A stretch of DNA of 64,000 nucleotides from Pezicula radicicola. Taxonomy: Eukaryota; Ascomycota; Leotiomycetes; Helotiales; Dermateaceae. Location: positions 1,178,001-1,242,000 of the forward strand of contig PDUO01000004.1 of the NCBI GenBank assembly GCA_003008705.1. The letters run 5' to 3'. The translations under genes and the position numbers were made by a program. Under the pieces are notes generated by a model, which searched no databases, was not told where the DNA came from, and saw only the letters and a program-made list of their open reading frames with translations. Below are positions 46,993 through 58,456 of this stretch, one piece after another. The first letter of the stretch is position 1. Each line of letters opens with the position of its first letter.

Positions 46993-47556
46993 ATGGGCGG
47001 CACACACGCCTCGAAACGATCATCTGTAGTTTCAACCTCCTCATCTTCAGCTGTATCATGGCCCTTCTTGTTTGCAGCAGGTTGGTCTCTCGCCTTGCTG
47101 TTCTGTCAGAACACAAAGCTAAGTCTTTGGCATAGATAAGCCTCGTCACGAATCAAAGACTGTCAAGAGTCCTGGCAAAGCAACCACGCTAGTCAGTAGC
47201 CATAAGTCTGCGGGGAGATCTGTCATGACTGTTGTAGTCGAGTCATCAGCACCTGTGAAGCTATGGCCCTTCTTTATGCAATTCGGAGGTAGTGGCACCT
47301 CAACTAGGAGCAAGAGCAACAGCAACAAGCAATACTATGAGGCGGAACCTAGGAAGAGAAAGAAGAAACGTTCTTCTCCGAAGGAATTGGAGACTAAAGT
47401 GTTTCCATTCTTTGCACAAGGTAGGCGACCCTTCTTTTCCACCGTCTTGATCCATACCATAGCCTGTTTTTGGTTATGTTAATGATGGTTGGCGTCGCTA
47501 TAGAGAAACGCAAGGTGTTGTTTGTTAAGGAGAGAGATGAGTATCACACGTATTGA
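46993..47556 (+). CDS. Small unrecognised three-exon gene with three WPFF-like motifs
   Basis: Exons 46993..47080, 47136..47420 and 47504..47556 encode 141 residues. Intron 1 (55 nt) reads GTTGGT, GCTAAG, CATAG; intron 2 (83 nt) reads GTAGGC, ATAG with a TTAATGA stretch near the branch point. All phases agree (1, 1) and the frame ends cleanly at TGA. The product starts MGGTHASKRSS. Three similar motifs, WPFLFA (23-28), WPFFMQ (73-78) and FPFFAQ (119-124), occur; two fall exactly at an exon end. A strongly basic PRKRKKKR (101-108) could be a nuclear signal. The MG start hints at myristoylation, but position 6 is Ala, which weakens it. No known domain is recognised. Existence is supported only by splice consistency and repeated motifs. 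Confidence 0.6.
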
Positions 47557-49447
47557 GGATCTCAAGTCGCTACTGTGCGAATCACATGTCTTCTTTTTGG
47601 GTTGGAGTTGGTTGTAAGGTTCTAGGTGGTTTTATCTTGATTTTGTATACCCAACTTTTATGCTATAATGGCCTTTTCGTTGCAGTTGCACTCACGTCGT
47701 TGGTTCTGCTTGGCGTTGAATTCATGGACTCCTTTTGTATACCACTCTCAATTCTACCACTGTCTTTGAAAATCCTGTACATTGATTTCGTCAATTTTCT
47801 ATAATAACAGCTTCGCCATTTGTTACCCTTCAATTTTCACTTTTTCTTAGCGCCGTTCGCTAACTCTATTTCTACCTTTTATTCTGTTCATGTATACAAC
47901 TCTCTTCCCAATAAACATCTCAGCAATCGTGTAATATACATTGATCTACAACAGTACCTACCTATTATCTAAATATAAAAACCTCAGGCCCCTAAATCCC
48001 TCCTCTGCACCACTTCCACAAACTCTCACCACCCAACCAAAAACGCACCTACCCTTCCTTCGTGAAATCTACTCTAGAAGTAGAGAAATAAAACCATTTA
48101 CGTACTTTCGCCCTGTTGCTACAGAAGAAAATATAGCTAAGGTTGGTAACATTTATGGTGCAGGTACTCCGTAGGCGACAGCGCAACCACGAGGTCTCTT
48201 AGGTCGCTAAGATTGGTTAACGGATTTTGTTCGGTTTTTTCTTTTTTTTTCTTTTCCAGCCAGGGGGCTTTTTTCTCCCTCTTTCTTTTTTAAGGGGGAG
48301 AGGTGGGGGGTCATTTTAGCCATGGGTTTGTTTATGGTTTCTTTTTGGTTTTTGAAGGGGTTGTTTAGGGAAAAAGGAAAAGAAGGAGGGAGAAGAGAAA
48401 GGTAAGAATAAGAGAGTAAGTATAAAATTATACTTATTTTAAATACTAGTAAGTAAATAGTTATAAATAGAAGAAAAGTTTATATAAGTATACTTTTATA
48501 TTTATTATTAAAATAAGAGAAGTGTTGGAATAAATGTCATCATATGAATAGTCACGTGGCTCTTGGCATATAAAAAAGAACTACTTCTTCTTGTAGATAG
48601 ATAGCCTCTTTCTTCCACACAACTAAACTAATTCAATACATTTCGACAACGAGTATACTACGTGAAAGATCACTAGTCTGCCCTTCGAACAGTTGATTAA
48701 GTCAACCGATAAGAAGAGAAGAGAAGGTAAAAAAAAAAGTTATTATACTATTAGTTAATTAAAATATTAATATAATAATAAAGGAGGATAACTATAGCTA
48801 TATTTATAATTCTTCTTCTTTATTCTAACTTTTATTTCTAAGAACTAACAATTAGATATATTCTCTCTTTATTCTTTATTTAAAGCTTCTATTACTCTAT
48901 TACTTTTAATAAGAAAACCTACTTAAGTTATAGTAAATATATACTTATAGACTATCCTTTTGTCCGTCCTAGTATAAGTTTAGACTAATAGGATGTACAC
49001 TGAGCAAGGCTCGCCTCTCTAATCCTAAGACCTTTTATATTATAGAATTACCTTATAATCACACATAAAGTAGCTCTACTCCCTCGAGCTCGAAGATCAC
49101 CCGCTCGCTTGATTAAGGGGGTACTGAATCCCTAAGCAAAGTGGTAGGAGACGGACAAAGGGATAGTAGAGGGGGGAAATAAATAGAATATTAGAAAAGC
49201 TACCTATCTCTAATTCCTCCCCTCTTACCTCTAAAACAAAAACTAAAAAACTTCTAGATCCCCTAAAAAAGTATCTTATTTCCTAGTTCTACTTTCCTAC
49301 TCCATATATGTAGGTAGATACCTAGGCCCATCTATACTAATACCCAACCCCTAATATAAACCCCTGCTTAATCCCCTAGCCTCTAAACTCCAAGTCCAAT
49401 CCAACCATGCACCAGATACATTTTCTTTCCCAAAGTATCTATCTATC
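47557..49447. other. AT-rich intergenic region with a possible retroelement remnant
   Basis: No gene supported. A T- and G-rich patch at 48230-48400 precedes a possible copia-type LTR at 48523-48691. The following 700 bases are very AT-rich and may be decayed retroelement interior or plain AT filler. Confidence 0.5.
48523..48691 (+). mobile_element. Possible solo or truncated copia-type LTR
   Basis: The segment starts TGTTGGAA and ends TTCGAACA, inverted complements except for one base, as LTR ends are. It carries a TATA box (GCATATAAAAAAG) about 45 bases inside, then a pyrimidine-rich start region and CAATACATTTCGACAA, a layout like Ty1/copia LTRs. No 5-bp target duplication is evident and no partner LTR is seen, so the call is tentative. 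Confidence 0.35.
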
Positions 49448-50974
49448 CTACCGTATATGTGCAGGTGTCTCAACGATACCAGGTTGAGATAAAGCCTCCA
49501 ATTCAACACCATTTCCAACTAAAACCTCTTCTTCCCTATCCCCTTCGAGATTTTCGTCAGTAGCCAACATCCCCCTCCTCTCCTCCATCGTAACACCTGC
49601 CTCCTCGTCACTAATAATATCTACTTTGTTTTCATCATCGTCCGTTGTCCACTTTGCGATATAGATCGCAGGTATCAGAATCATTCCAATCCCTACAGCA
49701 GACCCCCATCCGGGCTTGATACTAAATATCATCCAATCCAACGCTAATGCAAAGACCATATTCGTATAGATCAGATTCGTCGCTCTCCCGCCGCCTTTCC
49801 CTCCTAGTCCTCTTGTTAGTAGATACTGCATGAGAAAGCCGCAAATGCCAAGGAAGATTAAGAAAGTCCATTGGCGGAGGCCGGATGGAAGGGCAAAGGT
49901 AAGGTCTGAGAGACCGAGTGGTTTTGAGAAGAATAGGACGAATGATGAGACGAGGGTACACCAGACGGCGAAGTAGTTTACAGAGATAAGGGGGTGCGCT
50001 CTTTCACCAATGCGTCGGATTGTTGTAAATGCTCCTGCTGAACCAACAACACCAAGCAGAGCAACGAGGACAGCGGATAGGCGCTGGGCGGAGGTTGGCG
50101 TCGGGAAGTCGTTTATAGACGAGGTTGCCTGAGTTGCTGTCTCGTTTCCAGAGGTGGTGAAAGTATCCACGGGTAGTGGAGACGAGAAGAACGATGTCGG
50201 CCGCGCGATAAGAACAACTCCTAAGAGGGAGACTAGACTGGCGTATTGAGCGCTGCGCGGGAAGGGCTCTTTTAAGAAGAGGTAACAGGAGTAGGATGCA
50301 AAGGATGGAGCTAGGAATGTGATAACAACTGCATCGGCAACGGGAAGATATTGTAAAGAATCTATGACTTGTTAGCTATCCAGCTCTCCCATAAGTTCTA
50401 CCTCTTACTCACAATACATTCCATATATACCAAAGAACCCAGTCAGTCCTCTCGCGACTAGCAAACCTCTGATCCCCTTAGCTCCTAGTGGAAAATCCGG
50501 GACATTCGTCCACCACATCCACACACAGCAGAAAAGGCAAGTGAGACCCATCCGAGCCAAGAGAATCTGAAATGGATGCATTCCTTCACCTTCTAGCTCT
50601 AAAAGTCTTGTGGTGACATTCATCAGCGCCCCAAATGCTTGTGAGACAACCACAGAAATCACGCATTCATTTCGGAGCCAGTAGTTGTATACCGGAGTAC
50701 GCCATGTCCACGGTTTCGTAGAGTGGACATAGGGAGGGTAGGGAGATATGCCACGAGAGGAGACTGTGCTTATTGATAGTCTTCTAAACGCATCAGGGTC
50801 CAGCAGACCTGAACTGGATTTGGTCTGCATACTTGGGGAGGGGTACCGTCCTCTACCGCGACCATTAAGAGCTTCATCGAACGGCGACGGAAGATCTCGA
50901 AGCAGATTGTCGTCATTGTTATCGAAGTCGGACTTCGTAATAGTGCCGTGGGGAATCCTCTGAGCTTGTGGCAT
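49448..50974 (-). CDS. EamA/DMT-family membrane transporter
   Basis: Two exons (50974..50413 and 50361..49448) give 491 residues. The 51-nt intron (GTGAGT, GCTAAC, CATAG) joins GFFGIYGMY to YSLQYLPVADAVVITFLAP, the hallmark of EamA/SLC35G-like drug/metabolite transporters. A Ser/Pro/Arg-rich cytosolic N-terminus of about 100 residues precedes about ten membrane segments in two EamA halves. Between them is an extracellular-type Thr/Ser loop (FTTSGNETATQATSS). The tail is acidic (DDDENKVDIISDEE). The substrate is unknown. These proteins are widespread in ascomycetes. Confidence 0.88.
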
Positions 50975-52206
50975 AGCTACTAGGTATCATTGCAATAGCA
51001 AATTATTTCTCTGTATATAAACTTATATGAGAGACTCCTATGAAAGACTGCTTTTGGAGTTGTACATCGCGATGAATATGGTTTTTGCAGCAAAATGAAC
51101 TAGTAGAAAGGCTCGATGAAAAGAGTAACGGGGAACAGAGAAACATAGTAAGCGGTAGCTAATGGCCTAGGGCCTACTATGCCGCCGAAATAAACTTTTA
51201 GTTGCAGAATAAGTGGGATAAATCTGTAAGCCAAAACTGGGGTCTGGTCAGCCACTGGTCCATTATTTTGAACTCCGTCGTGGTGACTGTGAAGGCCGTG
51301 AAGACCGGCTCAACCGGGTACCTGATGGTGTGAAGCCGTTGCATTTAACCACTTTCTTATTGGCGGTTGCGGTCTCTTTCGCGCCGCCCAAAACTGGTTT
51401 GCCCCATCAAAAACTGGGTCTGGAAAGGTCTACTTGAAAGGGTCTTCTGCTGTACAACTCGAGTCAAGGATGTCGTCACATGAAGGTGAAGTGTCGACTT
51501 TCGAGCTTGCACTTTTGCTGCAGAGGTGTCGGAAAAAGACATGACCGTAAGCGACTCGTGGGGACGGCAGCGGGTGAGCAGATCCGGCAGTCTTGACTCC
51601 GCTTTCGCAACTGGAAAGTTGGAACTGGCCTAGAATTAGCTTTATTTGGATAGATGACGATGAGAAGAGCCATACAGCCATGACCGTCTAAGAACGGCCA
51701 GACTTCTGAGTTAGAAGTCAGTAACTCATTTTGTGTTTTCAAGGACAAGCATTTCTCCAGTCTTAATCGTTGTGAGAGTCTATTCGCTTTCGGTCTAACC
51801 AATTGAATTCCCAACAAAAAGATAAGCACATATTGAAGTCTACCTGAGTTCCATTATCATCGTAGTCTCCTAGCTCTCTAGATAGAGTGAAAACTTACTG
51901 GCATCAGCCGGGTATCATGACCATCAACTCCATTGCACCTAAATGGACGTATGCCCAAGCTTTCTCCCAGTGTGATAGCAAGTTCTGATTGAAAATTCCA
52001 TTAACGCCAATGCGATGCAATGCAATGCGAGCGTCCTCTTGATGCATACCAGTACTGTGATAGCTGTACCGTTATGGAGAAAACTCCGCAATGTAAATGC
52101 CGCGAACACCGCGGATGCCATGCCTTTCCAAAGAAACCTCTCGATGCGAGGACCGTAACTCCATCATTAACAAGGTGAATAAGCCATCCAACCTAACAGT
52201 AACTCT
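50975..52206. other. Intergenic, 1.2 kb
   Basis: Upstream of the DMT gene and downstream of TAF13. Overlapping minus-strand frames at 51357-51829 have no recognisable domain. Nothing further seen. Confidence 0.45.
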
Positions 52207-52717
52207 TCACTTCTTCTTGCCAGTGCTCTTGCTGCTTTTCCCTCCCAAAGTTCGTGCATCAAAGTCCTTGTCATCATCCGCGTCGCCCAAGGGTTCCTCC
52301 ATAGCCGCCACATCAGACTTATTGATCTTATCATCCATAACATCTACAGCCTTCTTCGCCTTATCAATCTCATTCTTCTTAGAGATGATCTCTTCTACTC
52401 GTCCAAGGTACGCTGGGTTGTTCCGGCACGCAAACTTGATGTCATCGAGCTTGATCTTTTGACGGCCTGCGATCTGCGCTGATCGATAGGCTTCAAAGCA
52501 AAGCTCGGTGATGAACTCAGTGAGGGTTTCGTCGAGGACGCGTCGGGTACTATCGAGGGGATCACGGACATCGCCGTGGGCGAAAAGGATGAGATTGACT
52601 GTATTGAGAATCAGTATACTGTTTTGGTGATAGAGTTGCCAAGCTTGGGGACTTACGATCTTGGTCCGAAAAGGTCTGCTGCCCCCGATTCTTACCAATC
52701 CTGGCCCTAGGTTCCAT
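52207..52717 (-). CDS. taf13: TFIID subunit Taf13 (histone fold)
   Basis: Two exons (52717..52657 and 52598..52207) give 150 residues. The 58-nt intron has GTAAGT and ACAG. Splicing rebuilds FSDQDLNLILFAHGDVRDPLDSTRRVLDETLTEFITELCFEAYRSAQ, and the sequence then continues GRQKIKLDDIKFACRNNPAYLGRVEEIIS, the Taf13 histone fold that pairs with Taf11 inside TFIID. A charged tail ends in Ser/Lys repeats. A MEPRARIGKNRGQQ N-terminus precedes the fold. The gene is head-to-head with the Kish gene. Confidence 0.93.
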
Positions 52718-53151
52718 GGTAAATTGTGAATTGGGGTTGAAGGGCACTTCCAAAGCTGATGTTGAATGTTGGAGATGATATGATGCGCGAAAGAGGGTGC
52801 CTCCCAGTAACCTAAAAAAGCGGCGCTCCGAGTCAACTATGGAGTATTTATTTGCAGGCGTGAATCCCTTGAATTATTTGGAAAGAAAGTTTAGTGGTTA
52901 GACGAAGACAAAGGTCCTTAACATACGCAGAAGAGAGTATTTGAATTGTTAACTTGGTTTGAATATCTCAATCCCAAGGAATTCCTATATGCCGCTTTTT
53001 GCAATCACTGAGCCCCTTGTCCCCTTGTCCCCTTGTCCCCCGCCGAGCGCGGCTAAAGCGGCTATCTGTCCTCGCGCCTGTGTAAAGTTAAGTTGGCAAC
53101 TCACAAGGTGTATTCTCAGCCTTACACGTAACATCTCAATCCATATCCAAG
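52718..53151. promoter_or_regulatory. Shared promoter of taf13 and the Kish gene
   Basis: Only 434 bases separate the two divergent ATGs. A CCCCTTGT unit is repeated three times in tandem at 53012-53040, just upstream of the Kish 5' end. No defined factor site is claimed. Confidence 0.5.
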
Positions 53152-53556
53152 ATGGTAAACTCCTCCTAAATTATTCTTTCATATCCATTACTATCACTAA
53201 CTGCATTTCCAGGCTGCAATCTTCAATTTCCAGAGCACACTGCTCGTTATCCTCCTCACAATCTGCACATGCGCCTATGCTCATCAGCTCTTCCCCGGTA
53301 TCATGGACAGGAATAAGGATGGGTATGCCCTTACGATCCCTCCAATCTATAATAGAGAGTATGGCAGAGGCTAATGCAGAGAATAGGGTGAGGGGAGTCT
53401 TTTGGAAATTCGCGAGGATAGGTGAACGACTGAGTCCGTATGTCAGCATTTGCTGTATACTTATGGCTGTAAGTTTGTCCCTCAGAAGAAGCTGTAGGGG
53501 CTTATTGAGTATGGACTGATAATGTTATTTAGGTTACTTTGGCTATTAGTCCTTAA
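53152..53556 (+). CDS. Kish (TMEM167) family small secretory-pathway membrane protein
   Basis: Four exons (53152..53154, 53213..53322, 53387..53468, 53533..53556) give 72 residues, the exact family size. The first exon holds only the ATG. Introns are 58, 64 and 64 nt with canonical borders; branch sites ACTAAC and GCTAAT are visible. The protein reads AAIFNFQSTLLVILLTICTC, then [29 protein letters not shown], a near-perfect Kish signature with two membrane segments. Kish proteins localise to the Golgi and are needed for constitutive secretion in Drosophila cells. The DNA track alone would miss this gene because no exon is longer than 37 codons. Confidence 0.95.
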
Positions 53557-56500
53557 GCGTTCTTAGAGGAGTTGTCATTGGCGTTTGGGGCGTGCATGGG
53601 ATGATATCAAAACTTGGGTTGGGGAATACACAGAACTATTACGCACAACACGAGGGATGTAGGACTGGAAGAAATACCAGAGATGTCTTTGTGTCTGTAG
53701 TCATTTGGCCCGAGGCATAGCTCTTCAATCAAATTTGAAGTTCTGCACTCTTGAGTCTCGAAAGTCGAGTTGGTGGTTTGAAACGGAGAACCTCTTGCCT
53801 TTCACAATATGGTACATTATAATGCTTGACGAGAACATTTTAAGGCCCCTTTTCAATAGAAGAGAACTTTGCTATTGTAGGCTGGAGTTTCATATGTGTC
53901 CACTGTGAGTAAAATCGAGTTAGTATCTTTATTGTTAAAGAGGACACGTTGGTTACTCGATCAAGGTCCTAGAAAGCCTTATTGTTTGCACTATAGTCTA
54001 AATCTATTATTAATAATTCTTTTGTTCGAATTCTCAAATTCACTTCGCAATTCTGGGGCTGTTCAAGCAGATTGTAGTGCTGTTTTAGAGGAGCACAAAT
54101 ACTTAACGCCAAATCTCAAATTTATAGCTTGAATTTCCTTTCTCTATGAGAGGTTGCTATTAATCAGAAATGTGGCATACACTTGATATTTGACAACGCT
54201 GGCCTTGTAAGTAAAGGTAAAAACCTTACTGGGCTTCTAGGTATTGATGAAAGGAATTGAGTAGAACAGATATCTCTAGAACTGCTTCAGACTTGGAGGA
54301 TTATCTTTGCTACTGGAGATGAAAATTAACCTATCTAAATTGCTAAAGGACTCTGTAGTCTACGATCTTATGTTATAAGTACATTTGTTCGAATCCTTAT
54401 TTAGGAAAGTTTTATAGTTTCACATAGGTATATATAACTTCTATTTTATAGTTGTTCTAGGTTTCCCAGCTCCTGTCTTCTCAAATTCTATGTGTTCTTG
54501 TAACTAGAAGAGAAGCTATAGCTGTAGAATATAAACCTAGTTCTTATAGTCTACTTTATGTGCTGTTTTTGTTAAGAATTTTTTCATTGTTCTTACTATT
54601 AAAAAGTTAAGCGATATACATTCCACCAAATATAGGGGCTTAGTAGGTATAACAAGTCTCTAGAATAAGATCCTACAACCCCTATACTAAAGTCGTATAG
54701 TATTAAAGCGAAATTCTACGCTTACAACCTATACTTGTAAGGGTAAAATCTTATGCCCCCCTAAAACAAAATTATATGCATTCCAGGGTAAACAGCTGAA
54801 GGTGAAAATTAAGAAATAGAAGGGTAGGCGAAATTGAAGACTTCAAATAAGAACAAAGTAGAAACCAAATCAGATCAGACTTAAAAATAGTAGGCTAAAG
54901 ATAGAAAGAAGGGAGGAAGCTGTCTAGTAGAAAGGACTATTTTCATAGTATTTTGTATAAGATATGTTCCTATAATGTACTGTATTGCCAAATAAGTATA
55001 GAAAATAAGTATAGTAAGTTAAACAGCTTATAATATTAACTCAGTGCTCCTATAAATATATATTGCAAAATATGCTATTATACAACTTTGTGTTCCTTAT
55101 AAAGCTTTCTAACATTTCTAGTTAAATACTATATATATTATCTTGTATCTTTATATAGTTCTTAACTTCTAGTAGTTAGTTTTCTTAGGACAGAAACAAT
55201 ATTAAAAGATGCAGAAATGAGATTCTACTAGAACAAGGAAGGGAGTTATAAAGTTAAAGGCATATTTGACTTTAGTGTAGATAATACCTCTATAAAGCTA
55301 GGATCTCTATAGAAGATAGCGCTTAGTACTTAAGTTATGATTTGTTAATGAAAATATAAGAAATACGAAGTAGAATACTTTATATCCTTATGTATAAGAC
55401 ACTTGTAATTAATACCTATATAGCTGTAAATCACCCCTAGGTAGTAGGAAGAACTCCTCGATCTTACTCCTTTACGATCCTGCTTCCTTAGCTATACTTC
55501 TCGCAAGTTCTAGAGTCTGCTTTGAAGTTGGAATTCTACTCTATACAGTGCAGCTAATAAGATCGCAGTTTTGTTCTACTTCTCTGTTTGCAGTAGCAGA
55601 ATAATAGCCAAGTTCCCTAAAATTCAGGTTCCTTAACGTTATCACCTTCATCTTACAGGTCTGAATAAAAAAGAGATTCTCTAAGGCATCTTATCTAACT
55701 AGAAATCAACACCAAGATTCGCTCCTTCCTCTTTCACTACCTTCCACTTCAACCACTCTCACCTTCAAAATCCAGGTTCCTCTTCAAAGATTCATCTTCC
55801 CCTCCAACCACTCCCTCTTCCACCACTTCCTCTCCCACTACAATAGCAGGACAACATCTCTCGAGAACACCTAAGACCTCGTCCTCTAGCTAGGAGATGG
55901 AGGATAGTAGTAACCAACCACCTACAATTAACAAACAAGAATATCTCATGAAAGAAAAGGAAGATAAGAACAGAGAAGTTGCATTCTTAGATACTAGAAC
56001 TAGAAATCGAGCGTGATAGAATTAACTCCTTGTTATCAAATTAAATCTCGTTGCTCTAACGTATGTGACTTCTGCGAAAGGGTGATCAGCGAAAAGGAAC
56101 ATAGAATTCATGCTAAAGGTGAAAAAAATTTGTCCTATTAATTTGTCTTTAACTTCTTTCTAATGGCCCTCACTTCCTAGACACATTTCTAAATCGAGTT
56201 TCTTCCTAAAGATCTATCATCCGTAATTCCTTCTACATCTACTCCTTTGATCCCTCTTCACCCAACGACCTTACTTTCGCAAGGTCTAGATAGGATCCAC
56301 TCTCATATATCCGTAGAGGATAGATCTATCAAGAATCTTCTAGGGAAGAGTTGAAGAACCTATCTACTTGCTTTAGCTTTCCCCATAGGTCAAAAAGAGT
56401 CGTTTCAGAACTCTTTAGCACATCTCTAGACTAAAGCGTCATTGTCCACGATATCAGCGCCATTCAAAAATCTTTCAAGAGAAGGGGAGTTGATTAAAAC

Positions 56501-56723
56501 AACTACTTGCTTTAGCAGTCTATAGACTAAAGCATCCTTGGTCAGAATATCAGCGCGAGTAGAAGATCTTTAAGGAAGACTTTACAAAGCTAACTACTTG
56601 CTTTAGCATTATTCCTCGATATAGTAAGGTAAACGCATTTCTTTGGCCTCTTTATAGACCAAAGCGTTTATACATGCAACTTCGGCAGCCTCGCTTAAAG
56701 GATATCTCCCCTACTAGAAATAC
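53557..56723. other. AT-rich island, 3.2 kb
   Basis: No gene recognised. Composition is strongly AT-rich from about 54000 to 55700, consistent with repeat-induced point mutation of an old transposon, but no transposase motif survives. From about 55700 it becomes pyrimidine-rich, and from 56361 there are repeated hairpins (separate entry). Confidence 0.55.
56361..56676. repeat. Three degenerate direct repeats with GCTTTAG/CTAAAGC hairpins
   Basis: CTACTTGCTTTAGC occurs at about 56362, 56504 and 56600. Each copy is followed after a short spacer by CTAAAGC or CAAAGC, so each can form a stem GCTTTAG-CTAAAGC. The first two copies also share ATATCAGCGC downstream. The second hairpin is the tightest (TGCTTTAG to CTAAAGCA around TCTATAGA). 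The unit is about 95-140 bp. They sit directly upstream of a broken multi-exon gene. Nature unknown. Confidence 0.6.
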
Positions 56724-58456
56724 TTGACACTAATTCGTTTCTACCAACAGGTGCGCACCACCAACTTGATCTCCGCACCTTCACTCGAGTCTCTTCGAGG
56801 ACTTAACTCCCAATCCCTAATTGCTAGGAAGAATGGCGGGTACCAAAGTCTGTCTACCTTACTCGATATCTTCTTTAAGCTACCTATAGAGCATATGCTA
56901 ATCCGCTTTAAGAATCCTGGTCTATGTCATCCGCAACCTTTACTGTCTCGACAGAGTGGCATCGAGCCATCATACCCTCCTCAGCAGGTGCCCAGACAAG
57001 CATCCCATGAAGCACCAATCATCATAGAAGATGAATCAGAACCTGAAGAAGAAGAAGACCTCGTACCACCTACAAGAAAGAAGCGGAGGGTCCAGCGACA
57101 GGTGGTTGATTCTGACACTGAGAGTGAGAGTGAGCATGAACGGAGGACAATCTTTAACAGCACACCATCGCTGCCAAGCCACCCATTATCTGACGTCTTC
57201 TTAAACTCTACTGTAATTTTCTTTTGCCGAATAGGAAATTATGATTGTACTGATGTGCTTTTAGAAGAAGAAGCTGATTGTAACGCTCCTGTACAAGCCA
57301 AGCACTGCGACAGGCTGGAAGATTGCTAAACTATGCCACACTCTACAAACACAGGTAAGAGAGCGTTACTAACTCCTTTACATTGCTCAACTACTAACGT
57401 TGTCGTAGCTAAACCAAGAGCATGGCCCATCTTCAATGTCTACTAGACAAAGCACGGCAACAGGCAGGAAAAGTGATGCACTTTTGAACAATGATCCACA
57501 GACACAGGTAAGAGTGCATGACTATTTTGCACTGCTCAACTTCTGATGTTGTCATAGCTCAACAGAGAATGTGATACTCCTTCAATGCCTGCAAGCACAG
57601 TTACAAGCCAGGCAGATGAGATTCCGGTATGGTCAAATTATTCCTCCAAATACTCTACCTATAATCGATGAACTCATCAACTAACCCACTTATAGAAAAC
57701 TGCGTCCAATAGTACTGGTTTATACAGCCTACTCCAGGACATTATTCGCAAGGAGGAAGAACACAGAATCCGTGAAGAGGTCGAGGAGAAATAAGAAGCC
57801 GCACGGCTTAAAGAAGAATGGGACACGAAAATGTCCTTGTGGGCACAGGGCGAAATACAAACCAGCAGGGGCAATTCTCATCCGGAGATCCTTCGTGTAG
57901 CTCAAGAAATAATTCGGCGAGCCAACAAGCAGGATATACTAGTTCAGAAAGTTTACGTTCCTGATGCCCAAAAACGACTCGAGTTTCGATCACCAACGCT
58001 TGCTGCAGAGGATAGGAGCATACGCATGCTTGAAGTATTCCATGAACTGGCCAACAATAATGCTCTCACGGTAGGCATGACACATCGTTTGATATAAATT
58101 TGAAACTAATTATTTTGTAGTATGATCAGGCCGTCAAGGTCCTTCAGGAAACAGATCTCAGCACTCGCCGCGAAGTCTACAGATTGATTGTCACCCATCC
58201 CTTCTATAAGTCCTGTGACGAGCGCAAGAAAATCGAAGTTAAGCAGAAGTTGGTCGAATTTTTTGACCGGCATTTTACCTCACAGCTAGAGCGGCTGACA
58301 GGAAAAAAGCCCCTCCAAGAGCACCAACACAAAGTACTCAATCTAGGAGCAGATGACGTTCTCTGTAGTGCAAATGGCTTCATTGTACCAAGTAGAGGAG
58401 AGAAGCTTCTAGCTAAACAAAACCTGGAGACCTGGAAGCAATCAAGGGGATTGTGA
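56724..58456 (+). pseudogene. Nonsense-disrupted multi-exon gene with tandem exon duplication, family unknown
   Basis: The 5' part (56724-57235) is open and encodes an acidic/basic region (IIEDESEPEEEEDLVPPTRKKRR and DSDTESESEHER). Downstream exons can be placed: A (start unclear)..57354, B 57409..57507, C 57558..57626, D 57696..58070, E 58121..58456. Exons A, B and C and the introns after A and B are visibly related (STATG core, shared intron words), so this is a tandem exon-intron duplication. D and E are in frame with B and C and encode a coiled coil (EEEHRIREEVEEK-EAARLKEEW) and a globular end (LAAEDRSIRMLEVFHELANNN, YDQAVKVLQETDLSTRREVYRLIV). One TAA at 57792-57794 interrupts the coiled coil; CAA to TAA would fit repeat-induced point mutation. 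I do not recognise the protein. Confidence 0.55.

Noticed and set aside
46993..47010. N-myristoylation of the small WPFF gene product
   Set aside because: It starts MGG, but the residue at position 6 is Ala rather than Ser/Thr; too weak to claim.
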